A stretch of DNA of 64,000 nt from Powellomyces hirtus (GCA_025526995.1 JAHLKG010000010.1:868001-932000), one strand, 5' to 3'; counted from the first letter of the stretch, positions 29,153 through 39,698 are shown. Notes: generated by a model from the sequence alone, not told the origin. Numbers and translations: made by a program.

Positions 29153-30339
29153 AATGAGTGGATCGATCCGGGCAGAACCAATTCTCAGGACGAGTCAAAG
29201 GAAGATATCAAAGATTCAAAGTTTGACAAGTACGGCAAAAACTCGCTAGAAAATGTCGGCACTAGCAACGAAGAACTGCGTCTCTTCATAGATGAGTTGG
29301 AAAAGGATGCATCCGTCACCCTCAAAGAAAAGAGGCAACTTCGAAACAAGATATCCGCTAGGCATTTCAGAATCCGACGCGAAGAGAACACGTCACGAAC
29401 CTTGAAGAAGTGCAGAGTTTGAGGCAGGAGAATGGCAGGCTGGTTCAGCGGGCTGCTGGTTTTGAACAGGAAAACGCGGCATTGAAACAAGATTTGGACA
29501 TGTTGAAGGGTATGCTCGAGAGATTACTGGTCGACACCAACAAAAACACCAACATCAAATTCGAAAGTGGTCCTCTGCCGCTCGAGCAGCATGCACTTGG
29601 GCATGTGGCGGTAACCCCACCAGCATTGGAAGATCCGGCTATGAAGTTTGCACCCGTTAAGCTCCGTCTACAACAATAGATGGGTGCTGTCACTGCCAAT
29701 GGCGTTCCCACAAGCAGTGTCCCTCATCCGGTGGACGAAAACAGCAAACCGGACACCTCATCATCAAACACTGGCGAATCACAAGCCGCCAATATCCATC
29801 CGGCCCTCAATAACAGCAACGTCACTGCGCCTGCATCAGCAGTTGCTCCTCGTCGGATATCTCCTACATGCAGTCCAGCTCAACCTTTTGGCCAAATCCA
29901 CCCCGGCCGCGGGCTGACACAAGTCCACTCTGTTATCATCCACAATGTCTCTCATCCTCTCGTCAAACCCATCCATCACCACCACCATCAACTTGCGTCT
30001 CTCAACAGCGATGCGAAGGCCTTCATACATGTTGTCGGACTCGTGTCATCGTCCCTCACTAAATCAATAATCCTTCCTCGAACGACGACCTCTACCACAC
30101 CTCCTCCCCTTCTGATGGGATATCCCTCTGATACTGGAGTCGACCTTCCACCCGCCAACGCTACCATTCCCCGCAGACGCCGTCGGCGATCGCGCCACGG
30201 TACGGAACGTGCCCTACGTGCGGCCTATGAGTCGCTCAAACTGGGACGAAGACAACAGGATGATGATGTGGAGTCTGAAAAAGGGGTTCCTGCCATTGCC
30301 ATTTTGGCGATGAGTGGGGTTGTTAGGGTTGTCGTCTAA
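29153..30339 (+). pseudogene. bZIP transcription factor pseudogene
   Basis: The frame opens at 29153 without an ATG. It encodes an acidic leader (EELRLFIDELEKDASV) and a bZIP basic region (KEKRQLRNKISARHFRIRR). At about 29,381-29,388 the frame shifts by two extra bases within a GA-rich run; the zipper (EEVQSLRQENGRLV, then NAALKQDLDMLKGMLE) lies in the next frame. A TAG at 29677-29679 then interrupts this frame, which stays open to 30339 with a Ser/Pro/Thr-rich tail and an Arg-rich block (PRRRRRRSRHG). Missing start, frameshift and stop together indicate a dead gene; an assembly error could explain the frameshift but not all three. A functional relative would bind DNA as a dimer through this domain. 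Confidence 0.6.
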
Positions 30340-30836
30340 GTGTCGTATTGTTGTGGATCATCTCCCATATACGGGAAGGAGCACGGATGGTAAGGGGACA
30401 TGTATGCCATTTCTTTTGTTGTGAGAAAAACGATGTGAAAAATATTTGTGTAACATGTATGATGAGTAGGAATAAATAGTACGAAATATAACTCATATCA
30501 AGTACATTCAGTCCTATACAGAGGTCATTCACCGAATGGTCCACCAAGAAAAGACCCAGAAAACAAGGATAACGTGAGCACAATCCAAGTTGCGTAACGA
30601 CTGCAGTGGCGCGCTTAATGATGCGCCACATGGCTGATGTCATCGGAGCGCCATTTGTGATGTGGGATGTGATGGATGATCATGTTGCTTTCTTCCCCCA
30701 AACTCTGATTGCCATTTGCCTTTATTTCCTTTTCTCAAGTTGGATCAAAATTCCACAAACTCCTACACAGATGGGAATACTGAATCTCCCTTTCTTACAC
30801 TGCATCCAACCAGCAATTTTCTCCTCACCGTCGACA
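30340..30836. other. Intergenic sequence left of the retroelement insertion
   Basis: About 500 bp, moderately AT-rich, with no supported gene or repeat. The chromovirus inserted at its right edge. Confidence 0.4.
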
Positions 30837-30841
30837 ATGAT

Positions 30842-31116
30842 TGTAATGAGGCGTGGCTCGCCAACCTAAGCCTAGACACGCGTCGGGAAGGACCCCGCGT
30901 GAGATGGATGCTAGCGTCAGCATCCCGAAGGGTACTAGACCTCAGGGATGGCCACGGATGGCCATCACGTGACCGGGACCGCCTCGCGGTCCAGAAGAAA
31001 AGTAGGAATACTCAGACGAGGGCGTATTCAAGACTTAGAGATCTTACAGTAGAACTAGACATAGGGAATTCCCGAATAGAAGACTAGACTCTGGCAATGG
31101 ACCTAGTATTATTACA
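30842..31116 (+). repeat. 5' LTR, 275 bp
   Basis: Begins TGTAATGAGGCG and ends GTATTATTACA, with a 6-bp terminal inversion TGTAAT/ATTACA. It differs from the 3' LTR by one A/C and two C/T substitutions, all in the right half. Confidence 0.97.
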
Positions 31117-31131
31117 TGGTAGCACCACCCC
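31117..31131 (+). other. Putative primer-binding site
   Basis: TGGTAGCACCACCCC follows the 5' LTR directly; the leading TGG pairs with a tRNA 3' CCA. I could not assign the primer tRNA from memory. Confidence 0.6.
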
Positions 31132-31144
31132 GTAGACGACAACA

Positions 31145-32371
31145 ATGGCACGTAGCACCAGGAACAGCCCAATGGCAGGGGAAAGCCCAGCAGTAGGAGA
31201 ACCCGAAGTCAACACACCGACCGACAACCCCGTCATAATGTTGGCTGCACAATTGGCGGAGACCCAACGCCTACTGCAGGAACAGATTGCAATGGGAGAG
31301 GCACGCTTTGCCACCCTTCTTTCAAGGATTCCAACTCCAGTCCAACCGACAGCTGCAACACCGCACGTCGACATCATCCTGGCGGAAGAAAACCGAGCAC
31401 GAATGCAAGCCGAGAAGGAACGCCACAAGAACCTTTGCAAGCAGCTGACACACTTCAACGGAAAAGGGAACAGTGAAGAAATGGTGTCGAAGGTCGATGA
31501 GTTCTTGAAGGTCCACACGCACTACCTTGAGGCAACCGACTTCAGGACGGACCACCGGGACGTCGACCACATCTCGGGGTACCTCAAGCAGACTGCCGAC
31601 GAGTGGTGGCAAATGCTCAGAGATGCCGGCGACCTGCTCACAACATTGGAAGAGTTCACAAGGACACTCCGCACCCGCTTCTATCCCGCCAACTTACGAA
31701 ACCTCGCAGAGGCAAAGATGAAGTGGCTGGTTTTCACTAATAGCATATCGGAATACATCGCCAAGTTCAATACCCTTCGGGCCCAGATCGCAACGCTTGA
31801 CGATAAGGAGCGACTTACCCCACGGCAAGAGCGCGACTACTTCTTGACCGGATTCTCAACCAACCATGTCGGCCAGCGCATTCGAGACCACTGCTATGCC
31901 GCGATCATGAGGAACAACGGCGCTGAGATTCCGATCACCGAGCTACAGAACGAAGCCCTGTTATGCTACAAAATTCGAGGCTATGCAGACGACCTCGCAC
32001 GGGTGACCCCCGACGGGAGAAGACGTCAGTACGCTGCAGTCCAGCCAGCCCAGGTCCACCGAGGGAACTATCAAACACGAGAACGGGGGCGCCACACACC
32101 CTATGGCTCAGGCCGTCCCACACGCGGTATGGACAACTACCAAGGGACTTCACACCGTGAGCGCACCATCTACAATGAACGCTGGGAGCGCAACGAATGC
32201 TTCAATTGCGGGGGCAACGGGCACTACGCCCGTGGGTGCCCAGCAAGTAAAGGCAAAGCCGGTGAGCATAGGACGTTCGCTGCCCCTGTAGAGATCACTG
32301 AAGGGTCCGGAGACGAGGCGGTCAGCGACGGGGGCTCAGTCAACAGCTCGGATTTTTGCTTCGGGTGCTGA
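31145..32371 (+). CDS. gag: Retrotransposon Gag with CCHC knuckle
   Basis: 408 codons from ATG 31145, uninterrupted. The central capsid-like region includes FNGKGNSEEMVSKVDEFL, DEWWQMLRDAGDLL and FYPANLRNLAEAKMKWL, typical of Ty3/gypsy retrotransposon gag. Near the C-terminus a zinc knuckle CFNCGGNGHYARGC (C-x2-C-x4-H-x4-C) would bind the genomic RNA. The end overlaps pol, which lies in the -1 frame. A run of five T (GATTTTTGC, near 32,351-32,359) in the overlap is a possible slip site for -1 frameshifting. Confidence 0.93.
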   Translation: MARSTRNSPMAGESPAVGEPEVNTPTDNPVIMLAAQLAETQRLLQEQIAMGEARFATLLSRIPTPVQPTAATPHVDIILAEENRARMQAEKERHKNLCKQLTHFNGKGNSEEMVSKVDEFLKVHTHYLEATDFRTDHRDVDHISGYLKQTADEWWQMLRDAGDLLTTLEEFTRTLRTRFYPANLRNLAEAKMKWLVFTNSISEYIAKFNTLRAQIATLDDKERLTPRQERDYFLTGFSTNHVGQRIRDHCYAAIMRNNGAEIPITELQNEALLCYKIRGYADDLARVTPDGRRRQYAAVQPAQVHRGNYQTRERGRHTPYGSGRPTRGMDNYQGTSHRERTIYNERWERNECFNCGGNGHYARGCPASKGKAGEHRTFAAPVEITEGSGDEAVSDGGSVNSSDFCFGC

Positions 32372-35300
32372 ACGCTTGCACCGTCTCAGTACCCCAACCC
32401 CGGATGCAAGACAAGATCCCCACGGACAGACCGGGACTCCGCATTCACAGGAAGACATTTGTGGTCCACGGGAAGGTACAAGGGCACTTTGCCCGCATCC
32501 TAATCGATACCGGATGTAACACCCTGATTATCAGCGACACTTGGGCCGCCAAACACAGCCTCCGGACCTACACCTCTCCAACTCCGCTGGAGGTCCGGTG
32601 GGACGACAGAGCGGGAAACTACGGGGCAACAAAGATGACCTGTGGGGACCTCTTGGTGTTCACCGAGGAGAAGATCACCTACCGGGAGGATACCGTACTG
32701 TTCATGGTCACGCCGATCAGGGTCGATGCCATACTGGGCTTGCCATTCATATTGGGGCTGGACGTCCGAGGGCTCTTCGACCAAGGGGGCTTTCCAACGA
32801 TGACGTTCTACCACAACGGCCAGACCCTCAGCCTTCAAGCCAAATCGACCAACCGCCATTGGGAAGCACCGTCCGCGTGCGCCGCCCGCCTACTCTCCCC
32901 ACGAGAGGTACGGCCCCGCAGATTCCAGCCGGCAAAGCCAGCACTCAATGCAGAGGGAATCTACACGGCCAAGCAATGGAAACGCTTGATGAAGAAGGGC
33001 GAGATCACTGGAGTTTTCGAGGTACACATCGTAGATGCAATTCCAGTTGCAGAGGCTCAATTCGTACGGACGGTCGACGCCAAGAAAAGGGCAATCTTGG
33101 AGGAACGACACCACACCAACATTGAAGCCAAGGCGGCAGATCAAGAGGACCCGCTAGAGGCGCTGGCAGCCGACCATCCACTCCGACTGACCCTAGAGAA
33201 ATACGTCACGACGCTATTCACCAAGCAGTCAGGCATGCCTCCGGACCGAGGCGAGGACAATTTCACCATTCGGCTCAAACCCGGCTCGAAACCCGTGATG
33301 CAGCCACTCCGGCATTTGAGCCCTGACGAACTGGACGAGCTCGGCCAGCAGATGCAGCGTTTAATGGACAAGGGTTGGATCTCACACTCTTGCAGTCCGT
33401 GGGGCGCGCCCGTCCTATTTGCCCCAAAGAAGGACGGCGGCCTACGCTGCTGCATTGACTACCGGGCACTGAACAAGATGACTCACAAGGATGCCACGTC
33501 ACTTCCGAACCTCTCGGAGCTGCGCGACAGGCTTGTCAACATGCGGGTATTCACCGCGATTGACATCCGCGACGCGTACCACTGCATCATGATGCGACCA
33601 AAAGATAGGGAGAAAACAGCGTTCCGAACACGTTTTGGACATTTCAAATACAATGTTCTACCTTTCGGCTTAATTAATGCACCTGCTACATTCCAGCGAC
33701 TAACCAACAAACTCTTGGGCAACAAGTACAACGCCTACGTGATCTCATACCTCGACGATATTCTCATATTCAGCACCGACATGAGTTCGCACATTCAGCA
33801 CGTCGACGAGGTCCTCAAGACCTTGGCGGAACATCGTCTCCACATCAAACCCAGCAAATGTCAATGGGCGGTTGACAAAGTCGAGTTCTGCGGCCACCGA
33901 GTCGGCAAGGATGGCCTGAGTATCGCCCCCTCCAAGGTGACTGCGGTCCGGGAACGACCTCGCCCGACCAACTCCCTGGAGCTCCTTAGCTTCATGGGCC
34001 TCGTCAACTATGTCAAGGAATACATCCCCAAGTATGCACAGATTGCCCTACCACTAACGCATCTGCAATCCGGCAACCGCCCATGGCAGTGGGGTGACGA
34101 GGAAGATCGAGCGTTCAATCGCTTAAAGGAATTATTCTCCTCGGCATCCACCCTAGCGTACTTCGACCCGGCGCTTGACACCTACTTGTTCACGGACGCA
34201 TCGGGCTATGCCTACGGCAGATGGCTGGCACAGCCGGCCGCAGGGGATTTCCCATACCCTCATCCACTACCTACCACCAAATCAGGCTTGGCTAACCTTC
34301 CACAACTTCGCCCGGTGACATACTACTCCCGCAAGATGCAACCCGCCGAGACCCGATACCCCGTACATGAACAAGAACTGCTGGGGCTGGTCAAATCCAT
34401 ACGCGCCAACCGCCATTACCTCATCGGCCGCCCTTTCCGTGCTTTTGTCGACCACAAATCCCTGATCTACCTTCAGGAACAACCCCACCTGTCACGTCGC
34501 CAAGCGGGCTGGGTCGAGTTCCTCCAACAGTTTGATTTCTCAGTGGAATACCTCCCCGGCACATGGAACTCGATCGCCGACTTCCTAAGTCGCGATCCGA
34601 CTTACGCCCCCAAGTGTGCGACCTGCCAGGCCAAGATCGACGTGGTCACCGCCATTGTGCAACCGGAGATAACCGCAACGACGCACATGCCGACCGATGC
34701 GGACTGGACCCGAGCGCTCGCATCCGATGATTTTGGCCAAAACATCCTACTAACCCTTGACGGCCCACAGGAGAACCTGTCCGGCCATGCGCGCCGATTC
34801 CGGGCAGTGGACACCCCTCCGGACTGATTCTTGATGTACCACAACCGTCGGTACGTCCCCGACAGTCTACGGGGGCCACTTCTTCAGACCCATCACGACT
34901 CCCTTGCGAACGGCGGCCACTCCAGTGTACAACGGATGCTTGCCAAACTTCTGGAGTCGTACTATTGGCCTCACATGGAGCGTGATGTGTACCAATATGT
35001 CCGCACTTGCCCTACATGCCAACGTCACAAGCGCGCCGCACCGATCGGCTTCCTCCGCAGCTTACCGATCCCCGACACTCGTTGGCAACAAATCGGCATG
35101 GATATATTCTTCCCCACATCAGGCTCTAAGGGGGGGGGAACCTCGGGTAGAGCCCGACGTGACGAAGAACCCTTCGCACCACACCGGCGAGAGACTGACC
35201 AAAACGGCGGACGCCGTACTCCTCATCGTTGACTATCTTTCATGCCGCGTGATACTTCTACCTACTAACACACGCGCTACAGCTCAGGAGACGGCTCAAC

Positions 35301-36270
35301 TCTTTCTGGAACAGGCATTCCGCCACACGGGGTTACCCCACACCATCGTGAGCGATCGGGACCTCAAGTGGCTATCAGAATTCTGGAGGTACCTGATGCG
35401 GGCACTCGACGTCAAGCAGGAACTCTCGTCGGCACGACACCAACAGACCGACGGCAAGGCGGAGAACGCCATCAAGATGATCAAGGGAATCATGGGCCCC
35501 TATCTTGACTATGCCGGCTCCAACTGGAAGAGTTTACTCCCCACCCTCGAGTACAACTACAACTGAACGCCGCAGATGTCGACGGGACTATCCCCTTTCG
35601 AGATTGACCTAGGCCGCGTTCCCCGAGACCGAACCAATGGGTAGCACCTAACCCCGGGGAGATGATAAGGCAATTGGCACAAACCGCCGTGGAGAGACGG
35701 ATTAAGGAATTTGCCGATGTGAGTCGCATCATGCAGCAACGGCTCCGAGACGCACAGGACCAGCAGGCAAAGTACTACGACCGCAAGAAGCACGCGGAAG
35801 CATACCGAGAGGGTGACAAGGTCTTACTTCATTGCGAGGGTATCGCGATTACCAGCGTCACCATAAGGAACAAAAAGCTGGCTGAGCAATGGATTGGGCC
35901 ATTCACAGTACGCGGCAAGGGCCCGCATCCTGACACCTACGAGCTCGAACTACCCAAGGAGTTCACCGGGTTGCACCCAGTCTTTCATGTCAGCATTCTG
36001 AGACGTTACCATGACCCGGGCGGTACCCCGTACAGACAGGTCACCGTCCTGCCTGAGCCCGAGGAGGACGAAGACAGTCAGGAGACCTACCAAGTGGACA
36101 AGATCCTAAATGCCAGATGGCACAGGAACACCGAGCAGTTCTTAGTCAAGTGGACAGGTTACGACAACACTCAGAACACGTGGGAGCCGTATGCACACAC
36201 GACCGCACTGGAAGAATGGCTCCGGGAACACCCCGGAGAGGACCGCGGCCAAAGGCTAGCAGCCAGGTGA
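32356..36270 (+). pseudogene. pol: Retrotransposon Pol: PR-RT-RH intact, integrase disrupted, chromodomain
   Basis: Open from 32356 (no ATG; -1 relative to gag) to a TGA at 34825. Seen in order: aspartic protease LIDTGCNTLII; RT with FTAIDIRDAYHCIMM, LPFGLINAPATFQRL and catalytic ISYLDDILIF; RNase H with FTDASGYAYGRW and YPVHEQELLGLVKSI. After the TGA the same frame resumes with an HHCC integrase zinc region (HHDSLANGGHSSVQRM, CPTCQRHK). A run of about nine to ten G near 35,131-35,140 changes the frame. The DDE core (LLIVDYLS, IVSDRDLKWL, DGKAENAIKM) follows in the new frame to another TGA at 35564, and a further frame change leads to the C-terminal part (35662-36270). That part carries a chromodomain (YQVDKILNARW, LVKWTGYDNTQNTWEP). 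Four lesions confined to the integrase make this copy defective. Confidence 0.9.
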
Positions 36271-36358
36271 CGTAAGAGAACCTAGATAGCGAGCTGTACC
36301 GTAAATTAACAAGAGAGATGCTACTTGAGGTAAAGGACATTATAGGGCGAGATTCCGG

Positions 36359-37056
36359 CATCGTTGGACGATGGCTGAAGGCTGCTGGGCAGCATACCTC
36401 ACTGGGTGAGATGCCGGGATCGCTGGGCAATGAGCCGACGGCTTGCCGATGCAAGGTGACCGGCACCAGATTTGCATGGCAGCGTACCTCGAGACCTGCG
36501 GGGACCATGGCCGTGGTACGTACCTACGCAAAGGGGAAGAGAAGGGCTTCGGCCAAGATACCGGCATCGTTTGACGATGGGCCGAAGGCCGCTGAGCGGC
36601 ATACCTCACTGGGTGAGAAGGGTGATGCTGGACATCGACCAGCTTGCCGATGCAAGGTGACCGGCACCAGATTTGCATGGCAGCGTACCTCGAGACCTGC
36701 GGGGACCATGGCCGCAGTACATACCCACGCAAAGGGGAAGAGAAGGGCTTTGGCCAAGATACCGGCATTGTTTGACGATGGGCCGAAGGTCGCTGGGCGA
36801 CATACCTTGCTGGGCGAGATGCCGGGATTGCTGGGCGATGAGCCGAAGACTGCGAGGCAGTAGACCTCACGAAGTGAGATTCCAGCATCGTTGGACGATG
36901 GCCGAAGGCTGCTGGGCAGCATACCTCGCTGGGCGAGATGCCGGGATCGCTGGGCAATGAGCCGAAGACTGCGAGGCAGTAGACCTCACTAGGTGAGATA
37001 CCGGCATCGTTGGACAATGGCCGGGGAACCGCTGGGCGGTCTTCCCAACGGGGAAG
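36359..37056. repeat. Array of about 20 short hairpins with co-varying stems
   Basis: Between pol and the antisense gene, short inverted repeats with 5-bp stems and 3-5-nt loops occur back to back. Three classes alternate with fixed linkers such as GCCGAAG. Class a stems: GCTGC/GCAGC (36381-36393, 36908-36920), GCCGC/GCGGC (36588-36600), GTCGC/GCGAC (36789-36801), ACTGC/GCAGT (36849-36861, 36968-36980), ACCGC/GCGGT (37028-37040). Class b: CTCAC/GTGAG (36398, 36605, 36866, 36985), CTTGC/GCGAG (36806), CTCGC/GCGAG (36925). Class c: CATCG/CGATG (36359, 36565, 36886), CATTG/CGATG (36766). The array ends with CTTCCC/GGGAAG (37041-37056). A block of about 200 bp, including the hairpin CTTGC-CGAT-GCAAG, is duplicated (from 36441 and 36642). 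Stems change on both sides while pairing is kept. Confidence 0.85.
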
Positions 37057-37287
37057 TGTGATGCAGGGCATCTACCATGAGCACCATAGCCGGGAAGAAG
37101 CCGAGTGACATTGGACACAGCGGACGCATACGAAATGCTACAAGGCTCAAGGGAGCACAGCGATGAGAAGGCAAGTACAGCGATGAGATTTTGGTACTGA
37201 ATTTGATTACGGCCCGGAGGCCAGGCCCCAAGGGAGCAACAGACAACAATCGAAAGTATATACAAGAAAGAGGGGGGGGAGAACTAA

Positions 37288-38030
37288 TCAACCAATCTTG
37301 GTGAAGGAGAATTGGCACCGATTGCCATGGCACCGGTCGCCCAACCCGCACCGGAGGGGGGTGTAATTTGCCACGTTCATCTCGCTGCGAAGAGAGCTGA
37401 GTTAGTCAGGTAAGACAGCAGCAGGCCGAAGAGTACTACTTACGCGCGGACGTGGCCCATGCAGTGGAGATGGTTGCATGGAAACATGCGGAGGTCCACC
37501 CCGACATGGTTGCAGCCAGCGAACTGGCACCCGGCGGGGATGGCCGCAAAGAAGAGGACCCGGCCGCGGTGGGGGGCGCCGCACGTCAACTGGCCCTGAG
37601 GGCCGTTGTTCTGGAAAGCAAAGGAACAAAGGAACCACACCGTTAGGAAGGCATCAGGCCGCCCCTCGGCGAAAGGAGAACATACCGTGTTGTTGGCCGC
37701 CGCCACGATGCAGGGCCGGCACACCAGATGGTGGCATTCCAACGTGAACATCTTGCCCTTGCGGAAAAGATGGCACTTCCAGCAAGCGGACCAGTCGGCC
37801 GACCCCTCGGGGGTGGACTTTTCATGGACCGAAGGGTCCTGTAGATAACAAAGGAAGACGGGCACCATGAGACGAGTTGCCACACCCGAGGATGAGCCCC
37901 AACCCCGACTTACCCGAGCGGGCTGGGCCCGCTTGGTTGCGCCTTTCGCAAGTTGTTGGGCGGGCCGGCGCTTGCCCATGGTGGTGGTGGTGTCGGGAGG
38001 GGGAGGAGAGTTGTTGGGGGTGTCAGCCAT
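37288..38030 (-). CDS. Antisense four-exon Cys/His-rich (RING-like) protein inside the retroelement
   Basis: ATG at 38030 on the strand opposite to gag-pol. Exons 38030-37914, 37838-37686, 37610-37444 and 37384-37288 join through three GT-AG introns (75, 75 and 59 nt) into 177 uninterrupted codons ending in TGA. Exon 1 is Pro/Thr-rich then basic. Exon 2 carries CWKCHLFRKGKMF, then LECHHLVCRPC. Exon 3 carries LTCGAPHRG, AGCQFAGCNHV and FPCNHLHCMGH. Exon 4 carries RCGLGDRCHGNRC. The spacing resembles a RING or related cross-brace zinc fold, but I recognise no exact family. A (GT)n tract (about 38,033-38,073) lies just upstream of its ATG as leader or promoter. Such introns survive retrotransposition because they are not spliced from the sense RNA. 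The function is unknown. Confidence 0.75.
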
Positions 38031-38073
38031 GGTGTGTGTGTGTGCGTGTGTGTGCGTATGTGTGTGTGTGTGG

Positions 38074-38480
38074 TGTGAGTTCGTCGAGCTACAAAGAAGA
38101 GAAGAGTGAGAGGGGGAGATTCAACGGGCAGTGCCTTTTAAAGGCTCGATCTGCCTGGGAACACTCGGAAATTCAGGTGTTAGTGTTTCATCCCCTACGG
38201 AGCGCAGCAGATGTTACTTATCGAAATCCGCATGGAGGAAGCTACTCGTGATTCATCTAGGGCCACTGCGAAGAGAGAAATAGACTTTCCGACGACTTCA
38301 CGCACCACGAAGGGCGGAGACTACCCGCCGGAGACTACCACGACGCGACCCGCACCAGGGCCGCCTCCCCAGCCTCATCTTCCCACAACCACGTCAGCAT
38401 CCGTTAACCCGATGCCGCCCGGCTTAGGCAAGCTTCGCCTCGCTGAAGAGATTCAAGCCTAAGAGATAGTAGCAAATCTA
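38074..38480. other. Spacer between antisense gene and 3' LTR
   Basis: About 400 bp, presumed promoter of the antisense gene. It contains an 83-codon sense frame (38211-38462) rich in Pro/Thr/Arg without a motif; I regard it as unsupported. Confidence 0.4.
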
Positions 38481-38487
38481 AGGGGGG
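38481..38487 (+). other. Polypurine tract
   Basis: AGGGGGG immediately precedes the 3' LTR, in the place expected for the plus-strand primer of reverse transcription. Confidence 0.75.
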
Positions 38488-38762
38488 TGTAATGAGGCGT
38501 GGCTCGCCAACCTAAGCCTAGACACGCGTCGGGAAGGACCCCGCGTGAGATGGATGCTAGCGTCAGCATCCCGAAGGGTACTAGACCTCAGGGATGGCCA
38601 CGGATGGCCATCACGTGACCGGGACCGCCTCGCGGTCCAGAAGAAAAGTAGGAATACTCCGACGAGGGCGTATTCAAGACTTAGAGATCTTACAGTAGAA
38701 CTAGACATAGGGAATTCTCGAATAGAAGACTAGACTCTGGCAACGGACCTAGTATTATTACA
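38488..38762 (+). repeat. 3' LTR, 275 bp
   Basis: Same length and ends as the 5' LTR with three substitutions; followed by the target duplication ATGAT at 38763-38767. Confidence 0.97.
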
Positions 38763-39141
38763 ATGATGCAGCGTTTCCGCAACCTAAAGTTGCTATCATC
38801 TTGGAACAATATTTTTCTACCAATCCAATCTCAATCAACAATTCAGTCATAGAATGCATTCAAAATCGCGCAATTCACATTCAACCTGAGAGCTGAAGGA
38901 ATGTTCTGTGTTTAAGCCGTGATGGATAATAAAGCAGTGACCTTGTCCTATTTATCACTATTGCTACCTGTCTTAGGCATGTGACAGGTTTTGTGATGGG
39001 AAAAAAGGGACTGAGTTTGGGGAATAGAGTTGAACTTGGTATAGTTCAGATTCACAACATGTAGGTGTCAACTATTGAATCCATTTTAAGATTTTAAAAG
39101 CTCACTCAGGGGATTTCAACCTGTAACTTATGAGCATTCCC

Positions 39142-39698
39142 CTACTCAAGAAACGATCGAAACAAAAACAATGTCACCACAGAATTCCAAATTGCCCAAT
39201 CCCAAAACTCTGTCACCGTGTGCACAGTTTCTTTGGTGATCCAGTAAAACTCAGAGTGCACCTGCCCACACTGGCAGGTGATACATTCCTGAAACTGTAC
39301 AATCATCTGTTTCATGGCAGTATCATAAATGCCAATGCTATCTGCAATATGGTCTGAGACCATTGAGTGGTCAACCTCAACTTTGCAGATTCCTGTTTCA
39401 AGTGACTCTGGCCAATTTTGCACATCATTGTGCTCACTGCTAAAGTCTACTCTGATGTTGAATGAACTTGTCAAAGTCTGCAAAATCATGTGACAACAGG
39501 TGAGCTCATACTGATACTTATCCAAAAATTACAATGGCACATACTGGTTTGTGAATCCATAAAAAAATGTTTTCCGTCAATCTTTCTGTTCTTGTTCAGA
39601 AACATTTGGGCAAGGTTTGCAGAGGTTTGACGTTTAAATCCATTAAAACGCCAATGACTTTCACTCAGCATCTGCTGCAGGCGACTGATCCAATTCAA
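39142..39698 (-). pseudogene. Relic ORFs, possible decayed transposon protein
   Basis: Two adjacent minus-strand frames (39,486-39,698 and 39,142-39,525) overlap in different frames. They encode Cys/Trp/His-containing sequence such as WRFNGFKRQTSANLAQMF, CITCQCGQVHSEFYW and TVTEFWDWAIWNSVV. Base composition differs from host genes. No family can be named; a degenerated transposase or accessory protein is a guess. Confidence 0.3.

Larger units (their letters stand above)
30842..38762 (+). mobile_element. Chromovirus (Ty3/gypsy LTR retrotransposon), complete length
   Basis: 7,921 bp flanked by a perfect 5-bp target duplication ATGAT (30837-30841 and 38763-38767). The LTRs are 275 bp each, start TGTAAT and end ATTACA, and differ at 3 sites (about 1.1%), so insertion was fairly recent. 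Order: 5' LTR, primer-binding site, gag, pol (protease, RT, RNase H, integrase, chromodomain), hairpin array, an antisense gene, polypurine tract, 3' LTR. RT-RH before integrase and a C-terminal chromodomain place it among chromoviruses, whose chromodomain is thought to guide integration to marked chromatin. The integrase region is disrupted, so this copy is probably non-autonomous. Confidence 0.95.

Noticed and set aside
30716..31087. ORF across the 5' LTR, with a near-identical ORF in the 3' LTR (38545-38733)
   Set aside because: The shared peptide is only translation of the LTR itself.
34825..34827. TGA in pol as a sign of TGA recoding in this genome
   Set aside because: Kinesin-5, PP2A-B convergent neighbours and the antisense gene use ordinary stops, several ending in TGA, so the in-frame TGA in pol is a lesion.
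36340..37071. 243-codon minus-strand frame through the hairpin array
   Set aside because: Its repeated peptide simply mirrors the DNA repeats; the hairpin co-variation explains the sequence better and no protein motif is present.
38211..38462. 83-codon sense ORF between the antisense gene and the 3' LTR
   Set aside because: Low-complexity Pro/Thr content, no motif and no place in known Ty3/gypsy elements.
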